DNA of 64,000 nucleotides, from positions 7,400,501-7,464,500 of the forward strand of contig NC_091247.1 of NCBI RefSeq assembly GCF_042477335.2, given 5' to 3'. Under the pieces are notes generated by a model. It worked only from the letters and a program-made list of their open reading frames with translations, was not told where the DNA came from and did no database searches. Of the stretch, positions 10,796 to 21,700 are shown in pieces (the stretch's first letter is position 1; each line of letters starts with the position of its first letter). The translations under genes were made by a program, and so were the position numbers. Origin of the DNA: Ovis canadensis (taxonomy: Eukaryota; Chordata; Mammalia; Artiodactyla; Bovidae).

Positions 10796-11130
10796 CTTTT
10801 GAAATGAGCCATGCGATTGTCCGGCTACCCATGAGAACTTTAGATTTACAGTGACCGAGGGGCTGGGTCTGCACTCCCTGCCGAGTCCAACGCCTGTACC
10901 TTAGAGACGGGGCTTCCCAGGCTCGGCGCCCAGTGATCTTATTTAGATGCTGCCAGAGCGGGACTCACACCCAGGCTGCCCACCCACAGCCGTGGCATCG
11001 CACTGGCCCCTCCCTGCCGAGGGCCAAATGGCCGTGCCAGGCCTCCTCTGCCCTCCTGGAGCCTCCCCAGACCCGCACCCCAAAGAGCAGGCCCCCCGGG
11101 AAGCAATGGCCACAGGTGCGCGGCAACACT
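10796..11130. other. Intergenic sequence downstream of MIGA2
   Basis: Moderately GC-rich sequence between the Tigger copy and the MIGA2 poly(A) site. No gene recognised. Confidence 0.4.
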
Positions 11131-11134
11131 GGAA

Positions 11135-12773
11135 GGAAACCATTTAAATCATTTATTTGACTCGGGTCTTGTGCACAGGCCCTACCGTACAAAAGTGGGA
11201 AGCTGCAACAAATCAAGTGCCAGAGGCAGCGCGTGGACGTGGAAACACAGACAACATGAAAATGCCACTGCTGGGTGACTGGGAGCAGGTCCGAGCAGCC
11301 AGGGCCTAGGCCCAAGGTCACATTCACAGCGCGGGCGGGGCAAGTGCAAATGAACAGAACGTTAGCATGGAGGGACCTCCCCGACCTTCCCACCCAGGGG
11401 GAGGCAGTTAAGACCTCAGACACATGGGTTTGGAGCCAGAAGCGTAGTTAGTGCACAGTGGTCCCTGCAGTCTGGGGCGGGGGGGGGGGGGGGGGGGGCG
11501 GGAGTGGGCTCAGAGAAGATGGGTCCTTTCCCACCCTGCCTCCCACCCAACCCCGGGGACCCCTTTGCCATTCAAGGGAGGGCACCCCCGGGACTGAGGA
11601 GCCAGTCCCAACTCCAGGATGTGGAAAAACAGGAGTCTGTGTCTCTTGGAGGCATCCTCCTACCCCCACCTGGAAAGGGGCGGACCTCAAAATAAAGTGT
11701 TAAGGCAATAAATAAAACACCTGTTTCCTCAGGTGGAAACACCACAAGGGAAGCGGGTCTGCAGGGTGGACAGAAATCTGGCGACGTGGGGACCGATGCC
11801 CGCAGCCTTTGGCGGTAGGCTCTACACTGCTACTCGGTTTGTGCGTCAAGTTGAAGACTGAGGGCCAGGTGAGTTTCCTGTCCTGATGCTGGTCCAGCCG
11901 CCTGCATCCTCTGACCATCCTCTGCCCCATGGCTCCTCAGCCCCTCACTCTTGGAGACCGAAATGACCCCAGTCAGGGCCTCCAGCCCAGCGCTTAGCAC
12001 CAGCCAGAGACTCCCGGGCTCACAGAGGGGATGGAGCGGGGGCGACCAGTCCCACCTCCTCTGTCTTTGGTGGTGGCAGAGGTGGAAGGAGAAACGAGTC
12101 TTCTGGAGGGCCAGGGAAGGGCAGAGGACAGCATCCTGCTTGAGTGCTTGGGTTTCTCAAGGGCCCGATCCCCGTCCAGACGTGAGCCCAAGCGGGCCCA
12201 CCTTGGGATGGCCCAGGCCCACTGCCCACCGAGGTGCCCCCAGCCGCAGCCTTCACCCCTGGAGCTGTTCTTTCGGGTGGTGGCAGGCTGTGAGCACTGG
12301 CCAGGCCCATGCCTGGACCTGACACTGGCCAGCCCGGGCCCCTTCACCACAGAGCCCCGCCACCCTCTCTTCCGTCTCCACCCTCCGAGCCCTATTCAGC
12401 AGCCCCCCGGGAGGCAGGAGGTGTTGGGGACCCACACCCCGGGCATCCCATCTCAGCCTGATTCTTCCTCTCTGGCCCCACTGGCCACTAGTCCAGCCTC
12501 TGCTTCCCCAGGCACAACCAAGGGTGGGTCAGGTGGACCCCTCGGGGCCCCCTCCATCTCCAAGGAAGTCTGCCCTCCACCCCCGGGCCCTGGGGATTCC
12601 CAGATGATGGAGGCAAGGTCGGGGCAAGTAAGTGCCCTTGGCCACCACGGCCTGGGCTATGCCATGCTGATGGCCAGACACCCGGGCCTCCCATGCCAAC
12701 CCTAAGGCCTCTCGCTGGCGTCCCCCACGTGAAGGCAGCCCAGGCAGCCACCGTCCCGGGCCCACAGCAGCCA
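11135..12773 (-). other. MIGA2: MIGA2 3' untranslated region
   Basis: Lies between the stop codon at 12774-12776 and an AATAAA signal on the minus strand (TTTATT at 11152-11157). The length of about 1.6 kb suits a transcript with a 1.8-kb coding region. Within the transcript it carries an uninterrupted run of 20 C (11479-11498, G on the plus strand). The cleavage position is estimated. Confidence 0.7.
11152..11157 (-). terminator. MIGA2: Poly(A) signal AATAAA for MIGA2
   Basis: TTTATT on the plus strand. It is the canonical hexamer at the end of the extended MIGA2 3' UTR, with GT-rich sequence (CAGTGTTG, CTGTGG on the minus strand) just beyond it. Confidence 0.65.
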
Positions 12774-15700
12774 CTACTGCAGCGCCTCTGGGAGCCCGTT
12801 CTCCCAGGGCAGCACACCGTTGAGGCCGATGCTGCCGGCCGCCGGCGCCCCCAGGTAGCCGAGCAGGATCTCGCTGCGGCGCCGGGACAGCTGAAGGATG
12901 TCCTCGGCCAGTGCTGGCACGGACGTGTAGCGCACGTTGTCCAGGTCGAACATGTCGGTCAGGTACTGCACGATCTGGTGCTGGGGGATGTGGCTGGCCA
13001 TCAGGCTGGGCCAGGGCCCCTGCCCACCCCCAACAAGCTGAGGTTCTCCAGGCTACCCAAAGCCACTCCCCTGACCCCCCACCCCAGGGGGACCCCAACT
13101 CAGCCCCTTCTGTCCCCCGTTCCTGCCCTCCTGGGGCTTCCTGTGGAACCCACCCGGGGCCAGGTCCCCAGTGGAAGGGGCAGGCACCCCGCCCAGACCC
13201 TTCTACAGATGCAGGGCCAGGCAGGCAGCTGCAGAAGCCAAGCTCCCTGTTTACCTTAAAGAAAGCACAGACTTCAGAGAGCTGAGGCTTGGGTCCAAGG
13301 AAGCCGAAGGCTAGGACAGGGCTAACGTGCTCCGATACGGAGTAGAAATGGGAGATGAAGCCATCAGGCACCTGTTCGGGGGGCAGGCCGGGGACAGCAA
13401 GGCTGAAGGCTGGGACCCAGGCAGGGAGAGGCAGCCAGGCCCTGGGGTCATATTAAGAGCTGGGGCTTCGGAGGTATGTCTGGCTTATTCATGTTCTTGC
13501 TGGGTGATGTTGGGTGAGTGACTGGGGCTTTCTTTTGTAATTTAAAAAAATTCTGTTTTTAATTTAGTGGCACTACACGGCTTGCAGGATCTTAGTTCCC
13601 TGACCAAGGATGGAACCCAGACCCACCAGTGAAAGCATCGAGTTCTAATCACTGGACTGCCAGGGAAGTGCCCCCGTGACTCGGGTTTTCAGGGCCCTGG
13701 TTTTCACCTCCACAGCATAGAAGCCACCTCAGGGTGGTGGGGAGGGCTGCCGGAGGAGGGGCCTGGGGTAGGCTCAGCACAGGAAGTGCCCAGGGCATGT
13801 GGCGGTGGCAGCTGGTATCAGCTGGGTGGCAGAGCCGGGCTGGCAGGGGGGCAACAATGGATGGCAGCCCAGATAGGCAGCTGGTCGCTGCCTGGGAGCG
13901 CAGATAACGCGGCCCTCGGAGTGGGAGGGGGGCTCAGCCTGCTCCAGGGCGCCCTGCCCCAATCCCAACGCCAGCAGCACCTCTGCTGCTCTGCGCGGGT
14001 CCTGCCTCCCTCTGAAGAGGCCCTCTCCTCGCTTCTGATTCCCCATCATCACCTCCCGACCGCCTGCTCTGTGCTGGGCCCTGGGTGGGAAGATGAAGCA
14101 GATCTCTGTGGGCCTTTGAGGCCCTCCCAGTCAAGGGGGAGGTCACGGCAGGACGGGTGACCAGTGCTGTGACAAAGGCCAAAAGCTGCAGCCCACCCTA
14201 CCCTGTCCCACCCCCTGACCGGGGTCTAGCACACACCAAAGGGAGGGTCAGCTGAGCCAGGATCCACACCCAAGGCCCACCAGCCCCCGCGTGGCTGCTC
14301 TCAAGAGGCCCCTCACCATAAGCTCACTCACCATCAGCAGCCTCCTCTTGGCTTTCAGGACCGACCAGCAGGCAGTGGCCAGGGCCTAAATTAAAGAGGG
14401 CACCCCCCCCCCCAGGGAGGTGGGGTCAGACTAACAGGCCAGGCCTGCAGCTGCTACTCACCCCCAGTTGGGACCAAGCCTTTGCCCTAGCTCACCCACC
14501 CTAAGCAGGGAGATGGGGACAGCTGTCTGAGGTCTGCCCTCAATCAGGAGTCAGGCGCACCTACAGCTGAATCTTGACTCCAACCCTTACAGGGTGAGAA
14601 GCCTGCAATCTTCTTCTGGGCCTCAGATTCCTCTGTAAGATGGCCCTGACCAAGTACCCCTGCCTCGCTCAGTCATTGTGGTGATCCACAGTTGCTGCCT
14701 ATCAATGCCCAGCCCCTCCCCTCTCCGGATCACCCCATGCCACCCGGCACGGCTTGCCCACCAGGGGCCCTGTGCTCAAGGCTTTCCTGCTGTTCCTCCT
14801 TTATTTTTTGCATATTTTAACTTGACTGAATGCATTGAATGGAACAGAATTAATGGCAGCCGAGAATGAGAAGCATTGCCCAAATGAAACTACAAGGCAG
14901 GAGGAAAATGCACGCCCGGCCGCTCTACGAGGGTGAGACAAGAGTAAGGGGGGCTCCCCTGGAAAGTTCTCCAGGGCAGGCGCTGGGGTGCCCAGCGGCC
15001 AGCAGCCTGCCCCTGGGCGGGGGTGATTGCTCCGTGATGAGTAGGGGGCCAGCTCAGGGGCCCAACGCCAGGGATGGAGGGGCGTGGGGTCCAGGCAACA
15101 CACGTGGGATCATGTGTGCGCGTGCCTGGGGGTGGGGGGCGGCCACCTACCGTCTCCTTGAAGCTGTCTGACAGCCAGCGGTTCCTCAGGACGGCAAGCA
15201 CCGAGGACGGGGGGTTCTCCAGGTCCTCGAAGGCATCCATGAGGATAAAATCCAGCACGATATCGAAGAAGCTCATGCATACCACCTGCGGGGCCAGGCC
15301 CTGCTCTGAGCGGGTGGGGTGTGCAGGGGCCACCCTCCTGGAAGCCTGGGCCTGGGGCAGGGCGGGAACAGGGGCTTCCGGCAGCAGTGGAGCCATCTCA
15401 GAGCCTCGGAATCAAGGCTGAGCTCCAGGGGGCACCTCCACCCAGCTCAAGGAGCTCAGGTTGGGGGGGCCCCAGGACACCAAGGCTCAGCACGAAAGCG
15501 ACTTACCCCTCGGCCCTCCAGCTCCAGCCGCGTGGTGGCCCAGGTCTCCGGCCGTAGGGCGTAGTTCAGCATCTCCTCGTAGCTCTCCAGGAAGCCTTTG
15601 GGGCTCTACGGGGAGAAGCAGAGCCTGTTCTGGCCGTGGCCCCAAGACCCTGTTGGACTTGATCCACAGGGGCGGGTTGGCCTGTGGATGGGGGACACTC

Positions 15701-18700
15701 CAAGGCCAGGCCAAGGCCAATGCCTGAACAGTGGTCACGGAGAGAGTGAGGCTCTGCAGGGCCCAGGGTGTGTCCGGGAGAGGCAACGCCAGGCTGCCCA
15801 GCAGTGTCTCAGACCAGCTCATTAACGGGAACTGACTATCTTTCAGAAGATGCGCACCGGCTATGGAAGGAGCTCACTTTAGAGAGGATGCGTGAGGGTG
15901 TGAGGTCGGGCCCGCTGCCAAAGGGGTCAGTTTTCATGACCATCGGCCTCCCTATGAAACAGGAGAAGCTGCAGCTTTTCTCAGGGAGTCAGTGAGCTTG
16001 TTTATGTGACACCACCAGGCAGTAAAAAGTGTATAGGACTCCGGCTGCTGCCAGGCACACAGACGGTCAGCACCCAGGAGGAAGTCTTCACTCTCTGGGA
16101 CTGGGAGGCCTAGTGGGGGCTGACGACCCAGTTTGCAGACACGGATGTCATTTACGGACCTAGAAAGTGAGCACATGCCAGGGCTGACCTAATATGGATA
16201 AACTAATTTAATTCACACAACCCTGTGAGGGACTGGCCAACATTGTGCTCACTTTACAGATATGAATACTGAGGCTTCAGATCAGGGATGTGCCCAAGAG
16301 CCTGGCAGGACAGAAGTGACACAGCCCAGCACAGGCAGGGTGATGGCACTTATAAGAACCGCAGGCAGAGGGGTCACTGGAGGGACTTTCACCAAAATCT
16401 GAACAGGGTGGGGCTGGGGACAATTTTTTCCCTTCTTTTTGCATCATCTTAGTTTTGTCTTCAATAAGTGTGAATCGTTTCTACACTTTTTTTTTTTGCC
16501 ATGCCTCAAGATTTGTGGGATCTTAATTCTCTGACTGGGGACTGAACCCAGGCCACATCAGTGAAAGAAAGGCCGGAATTCTAACCACTAGGCAACCAGG
16601 GAACTCCCATTTTTATCATCTTTTTTTTAAACTACGTTTGTGAAGTCTTTTTTTCTAAGATGTATTTATTTTTGGCTGTGCTGGGTCTGTGTTGCTGCAC
16701 ACAGGCTTTCTCTGGTTGTAGCAAGTGGGGGGCTCTAGGCATGTGGGCTTCAGGAGCTGTGGCTCACAAGTTCTCGAGTGCTGGCTCAGTACGGATATGG
16801 CTCATGGGCCTAGCTGCTCCACGGCATGAGGGGATCTTCCCAGACCAGGTATCGAACCTGTGTCCCCAGCACAGGCAGGCAGATTCTTAACCACCAGACC
16901 CCCGGAGGAGCCCAATTTCCATTAAGTTTTAAAGATCTGCTAGAATGTGTACAGGCTGTGGCTTCACTTTCCCAATCCTCAGTTTCCTCGCATGTAAAAG
17001 TTGACTACGAAGATGAAGATGAGGGCTGGCCCTCGCTGACACTTTCTATGGTCACTGACCCCAGCCAGTGACGTCCCCAGGACACACCCATTTACACACA
17101 AGGGGACTGAAGCTTGGAAAGACTTCACGTGTGGCCACAGGCCACAGTAAGGAGGCAGGCTGATTCCACAATTTCCCACTGGGTGTGCGCAGCAGCCAGT
17201 GTCTTCCCAAATGGAGGCCAGCCCATCTTTGCTGCCTGGAAAAACATGGCAGCGCTGTCAGTTACTTCTCAGTTCAGAGCTGGGCACAGGCCCTGGCGCT
17301 TAGGAGCTCGGCAGCATTTCTTAATCAAAATTAAGCCAAGTGGGACTTCCCTGGTGGTCCAGTGGCTAAGACTCTGTGCTTCCAATGCAGGGGGTGCAGG
17401 TTCGATTCCTGGTCAGGGAACTAAGGATCCCACGTGCCACTACTAAGACTCAGTGCCGTCAAATAAATACATTTTTTTAAAAAAAGCAATACCCATATTT
17501 TTCAAAATTAGCATGGGGAAAAAAGAAACTTTCCCCGCTCTCCCACGGCTTGCAGAATGAAGTCAGAGCTTATCAGCTTGACTTTAGATTGAGTTTTTTT
17601 TTTTTTCTTTGAACAGGACTAAATAAAAGTTAGAAAGATAAAATAAAATAAGGGGCGGGGGGAATAAAAGCTGAAAAGAGAGCCCTGTCCCCCCACTACC
17701 TTCTCAGCCTTGGTCATCAGGCCTGCCACCATCTGCCGGCCAACCTCCCCGAAGAAAAGCTGGTGACTCTTGTCTTCCAGGAGGCCCTAAGGAGTGAGGA
17801 GGAAGGGGGTGAGCTGCCCGGCTGGCGGTCCCCCAAAGCCACAGAGAGGGCAGTACCATGGGCTGGGCAGATGGTCCACCTGCTCAGAGGAGCCTGACCC
17901 CAGCGCCAGCTTCCCGCGGACCACACCCACCTCGAAGGCCTGCCGCACACAATGCAGCTTGGCTAGAAAGTCCTGGTCGCTGTAGCAGCCCAGCAGTTCC
18001 GTCCTGAGGGGAAGCACAGAGAGTCGCACCACCTGGGACCCTGCCAGCGACACCCTCGTGGGGTCAGGGTGGAGCCCCGGGTGGCCTTGCCTTGGCCTGG
18101 CAGTGTAACCTCAGGCAGGGGGCAGGTACCCTCCGGGCCTCAGTTTCCCCAGAACCAGAGGAAGAAGCTGGTAGGATGCTCTCTGAGGATGGGCTGCCTC
18201 AACGGCACTCGGCGCCACTGGACGGTGTGGTCACTGGGGGTCGGGCTGACCTCGGCCTCCTTTAGGCTCCAACTAGCAAAGGACCAAAATGGCCCAATTT
18301 CCCCCAAGGCCAGGGCAGGGCTTTCTGGGGCAGCCAGAGGCATCTTGGTCTGAGCCCTTTATCCAAATCCTCAGGCCTTCAACTCGGGTCTTCTGGCCAT
18401 TTTCAGTGAACTCTCAACACAGACATATAAATCTAGGAATCATGACCATCATACAGAACAATGAGCTTAAGATGGATAAGAGCCTTCAGATATACCACAG
18501 AGGAGACTGAGGCTAAGAGGAGTCAGGAGACTTGTCCAGGCCACATGCTAAGAAGTGGCAAGCCTGGAAAGAGCCCAGGTCTGTCTGTCCCCCAAGCCTG
18601 GCTTCTGGACCGCTCCTTAAGGGAGTCTGTCAGAACACAGGGCTTAGACGGCACTTCCCTGGTGGTCCAGTGGTTAAGAATCTGCCTTCTAGTGCAGGAG

Positions 18701-21700
18701 ATGCAGGTTCGATCCCTGGTTGGGGAGCTAAGATCCCACGTGCTGCAGGACAACTAAGCCTGCGTGCCACAACTACTGAAGCCCGTGCTCCGCAACAAAA
18801 GTTCCCGTGAGCCACGGAGAACACAGGGACACACGGGGCAGTGCCCACCATGCTTCCGTGATGACACATCAGAGAACTTGGAACAGGTATGTATGACTTA
18901 TTTTAGTTACTTGTATTAATTAGTTATTGTGATCACTAACTCCACACCCGCCTGTCTTATACCAGGGCCATCCGAGGGCCTTCCAAGACTGGGGCAGGAG
19001 CCCTGGCCAGCCCTCAGCCTGGCTCAGCTGGGCCCTCACCAAGCACTCACTGCTGGATTCCCCAGCCTCCTCTAGGAGAACAGCACCCCCTGTCCCCCAC
19101 CTGCCTCCTTCCTCCTGTGCTCACCTGAGGGTCCGGCAGGGCACTTTGCCCTCCTTCACCAGCTGCAGGGCCTCCTCGTAAGCGGCGGCGGGCCTGGAGA
19201 GTGGGATCGGGTAATCTCCGACCTGCAGGGACTCAAAAAGCTGGGGGGAGGATGCACGTGGAAGCCTGTGTCAGTGGCATGAGTGTGGGGGAGGGTGCCT
19301 GCCCAGGGAACTTCCGGCACGGGACGCCCTAGGGTCCAAGCTCTCTGAGGGGATGTCAGCGGGAACCCTGGCCAAGGGCAGAGGCCGGATTGGAGTCCCC
19401 TCCTGCTCAGCGTCCCCACCACCAGGTGCCTTTCCCACCAGCTCAGTGCAGCCGCGCAGTCATGTCCGACTCTCTGCGACCCCATGAATCGCAGCACACC
19501 AGGCCTCCCTGTCCATCTCCAACTCCCAGAGTTCCTCAGACTCACGTCCATCGAGTCAGTGATGCCATCCACCCATCTCATCCTCTGTCGTCCCCTTCTC
19601 CTCCTTTCCCATGGGGACCTTTCCCAGAGGGACCGTCTCTTGGACACAGGCCAGTGTCCTCCCACCCCAGGCAAGGACAGCCGCCTGGCACACGCGGCAA
19701 TGGCAGGAAACTAACGCCCAGCCGTAAGCACGAGGCCTGGAGAAGGGAGAGGCTGGGGGGGCTGCAGCCGCCGGGGTCGTTGACCCTTGCCCTCACTCAC
19801 AGAACTACAGCTCCTGCTGTCCCAGGCTTCCCTGTCCCAGCTGAAGAGTCCCTGGGGAGGAACACTTGGTGCTGCCAGATTCTGCTCCCGCCAGAGGAAA
19901 TGCCTTCACTTTCCCACGACCCATCGCTGGCCCCCAGCAGAGCCGACAGGGGGCCCCCTGGCCTTCACCCCCTCCCCGAAGCCATCCCCCAACCCACATC
20001 ACCTCGGTGGCGGAGAAGAAGGAATCTTCCGAAGTCAGGCTGTCCTCATCGTCCGCCCGCAGACGCAGCGAGCCCTCTGTCAGGGGCAGCATGAGGGTCC
20101 GCTCTGGGCAGGGCAGGAAGAGGGGGGCTGAGCCGAGATCCTGAGCTCCCCGGGCTGGGAGGTACATGGACACCAAGTCTCCCAACACCCGCTCCCAGGA
20201 AGATGATGCTGAGCTTCCAGTTTTCTCAGTATACGCCAGGGGACCTGCCGCAGCCACACTGCTGGACCCTGAGGCCTGTGGGCCCTGGGCTCTGAGCGCA
20301 GGCTGTGCTATATGGCCCTGAACAAGTCACCTCCCCCTGCCAAGCTGACACTTAGCCTCCAGTACCAAAGGGCCGCTCACTCTGCACTGCCGTTCCCACC
20401 TGCTCGAGGGCAAAGGGGTCTGGACCCTCAAGGGGGCTTAGGAACGATCTGTTGAACAGCCTTGGGGCCCCACCAGCCTTTCTGCCATGAGAGGGGCCCA
20501 GGGGAAGCAAGACTGCTGCTCTGACGGGGACGGGCAATGGAGAATGTGTCACCCTGGCCAGCCCTTGTTGGGCCCGTGTCGCCCCTGGTAGAGCCGGAGA
20601 CCCCGACACTCAGGAGTCCTGTAAGCCCTCTGGAGGCTGATGGCACCCAGGGCAGGGCCACGGCGGGGCACAGTCACCGCACAGGGCCTGGCACACAGCA
20701 GGCACTAGAACGCTATGGCTGCCCGGCTGAGTAACTTCACTCCCTCGGCGATGTCACACCTCCTGACCTCAATGGCGCAGGCACGTGTGCTCTCCGCCAT
20801 GTGACCTGCTGTGGGCTCATCTCCATGGGAGCCACCCCTCTGCCCACCCAGCAGCCCAGGAGAGGGCTCAAACCAAAGGCCCGGGACGGCCGCGGGGGAG
20901 GCCGGGGGGAGATGTGGACACAGCAGTGCCAAGGCCTGTTCCCAAGGGGACAGGGGCAAAGCACACCGGCCAGGGATTCCCGGGGCCTCGTCCCAGCTCC
21001 CGTCCCGCCTGTGTGGCCCCGGTCTCCCCATCCCTGCAGTGGGCCCCTGATGGGTGGAGGTCCTGGGCCCCAGGGATCCTGCACCCAAGCCCTGCTCACC
21101 CAGGTCCAGCAGCATGCTGTCGGCCGGGAAGGTGGACCCAAACTCCTCTTGCAGGTGGTAGGCCCGGTGCAGCAGCGATTCCAGCTTCTCCGCAAACTCC
21201 TTCCGCTGGGACTCTGGCTGCGGGTAAAACAAGAAAGGTCAACCCGGGCCCTCGAAGCTCCCCCACACCAACGGCCCCTTCCTGCACTGTGACAGGGCCC
21301 CAGCCCCTAGGGAAAGCAGCGGAGGTGGGGAGGGGGGCATTTCTGAGGCCCAGCAGCGAGTGCAGGTCTGAACTTAGCAGCCCTATGCAAGAGCCACTGG
21401 CCAGACATGGCCAGTCCTGCTGACATGGGTGATCAATGAAAATGTACACTGATTTCAGACACTTCATATCCCACCCCCCAAAAATCCCCAAAGAATACAA
21501 GAATGTTAAATACCTCTGTGATTTTTCACCTTGATTATGGGTTGAGATGATAATATTTGGGGTATACTAGATTATAGAAAATGTATTATTAAACATCATT
21601 TGGTTCATTCCTTTTGCTTTTTAACGTGGTCTCTGGGAAATTTTAAATGAGATACATGGCTTCCGATTGAATAGCACCGCTCTAGACCCGATCAGACCTG

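Noticed and set aside
1-11130. Search for DOLPP1, the gene expected next to MIGA2 by synteny.
   Set aside because: No exon encoding a phosphatase-like membrane protein was recognised; it probably lies left of the window, displaced by repeats.
12031-12705. A 224-codon plus-strand frame.
   Set aside because: It lies antisense to the MIGA2 3' UTR, is Pro/Gly-rich with no domain, and has no splice or promoter support.
12529-13371. A 280-codon minus-strand frame overlapping the MIGA2 end.
   Set aside because: Only its first 39 codons are the MIGA2 exon 13371-13255; the rest is read-through of GC-rich intron.
5906-18817. tRNA-like A- and B-box sequences at several places.
   Set aside because: They are heads of tRNA-Glu-derived SINEs, without cloverleaf integrity, so not tRNA genes.
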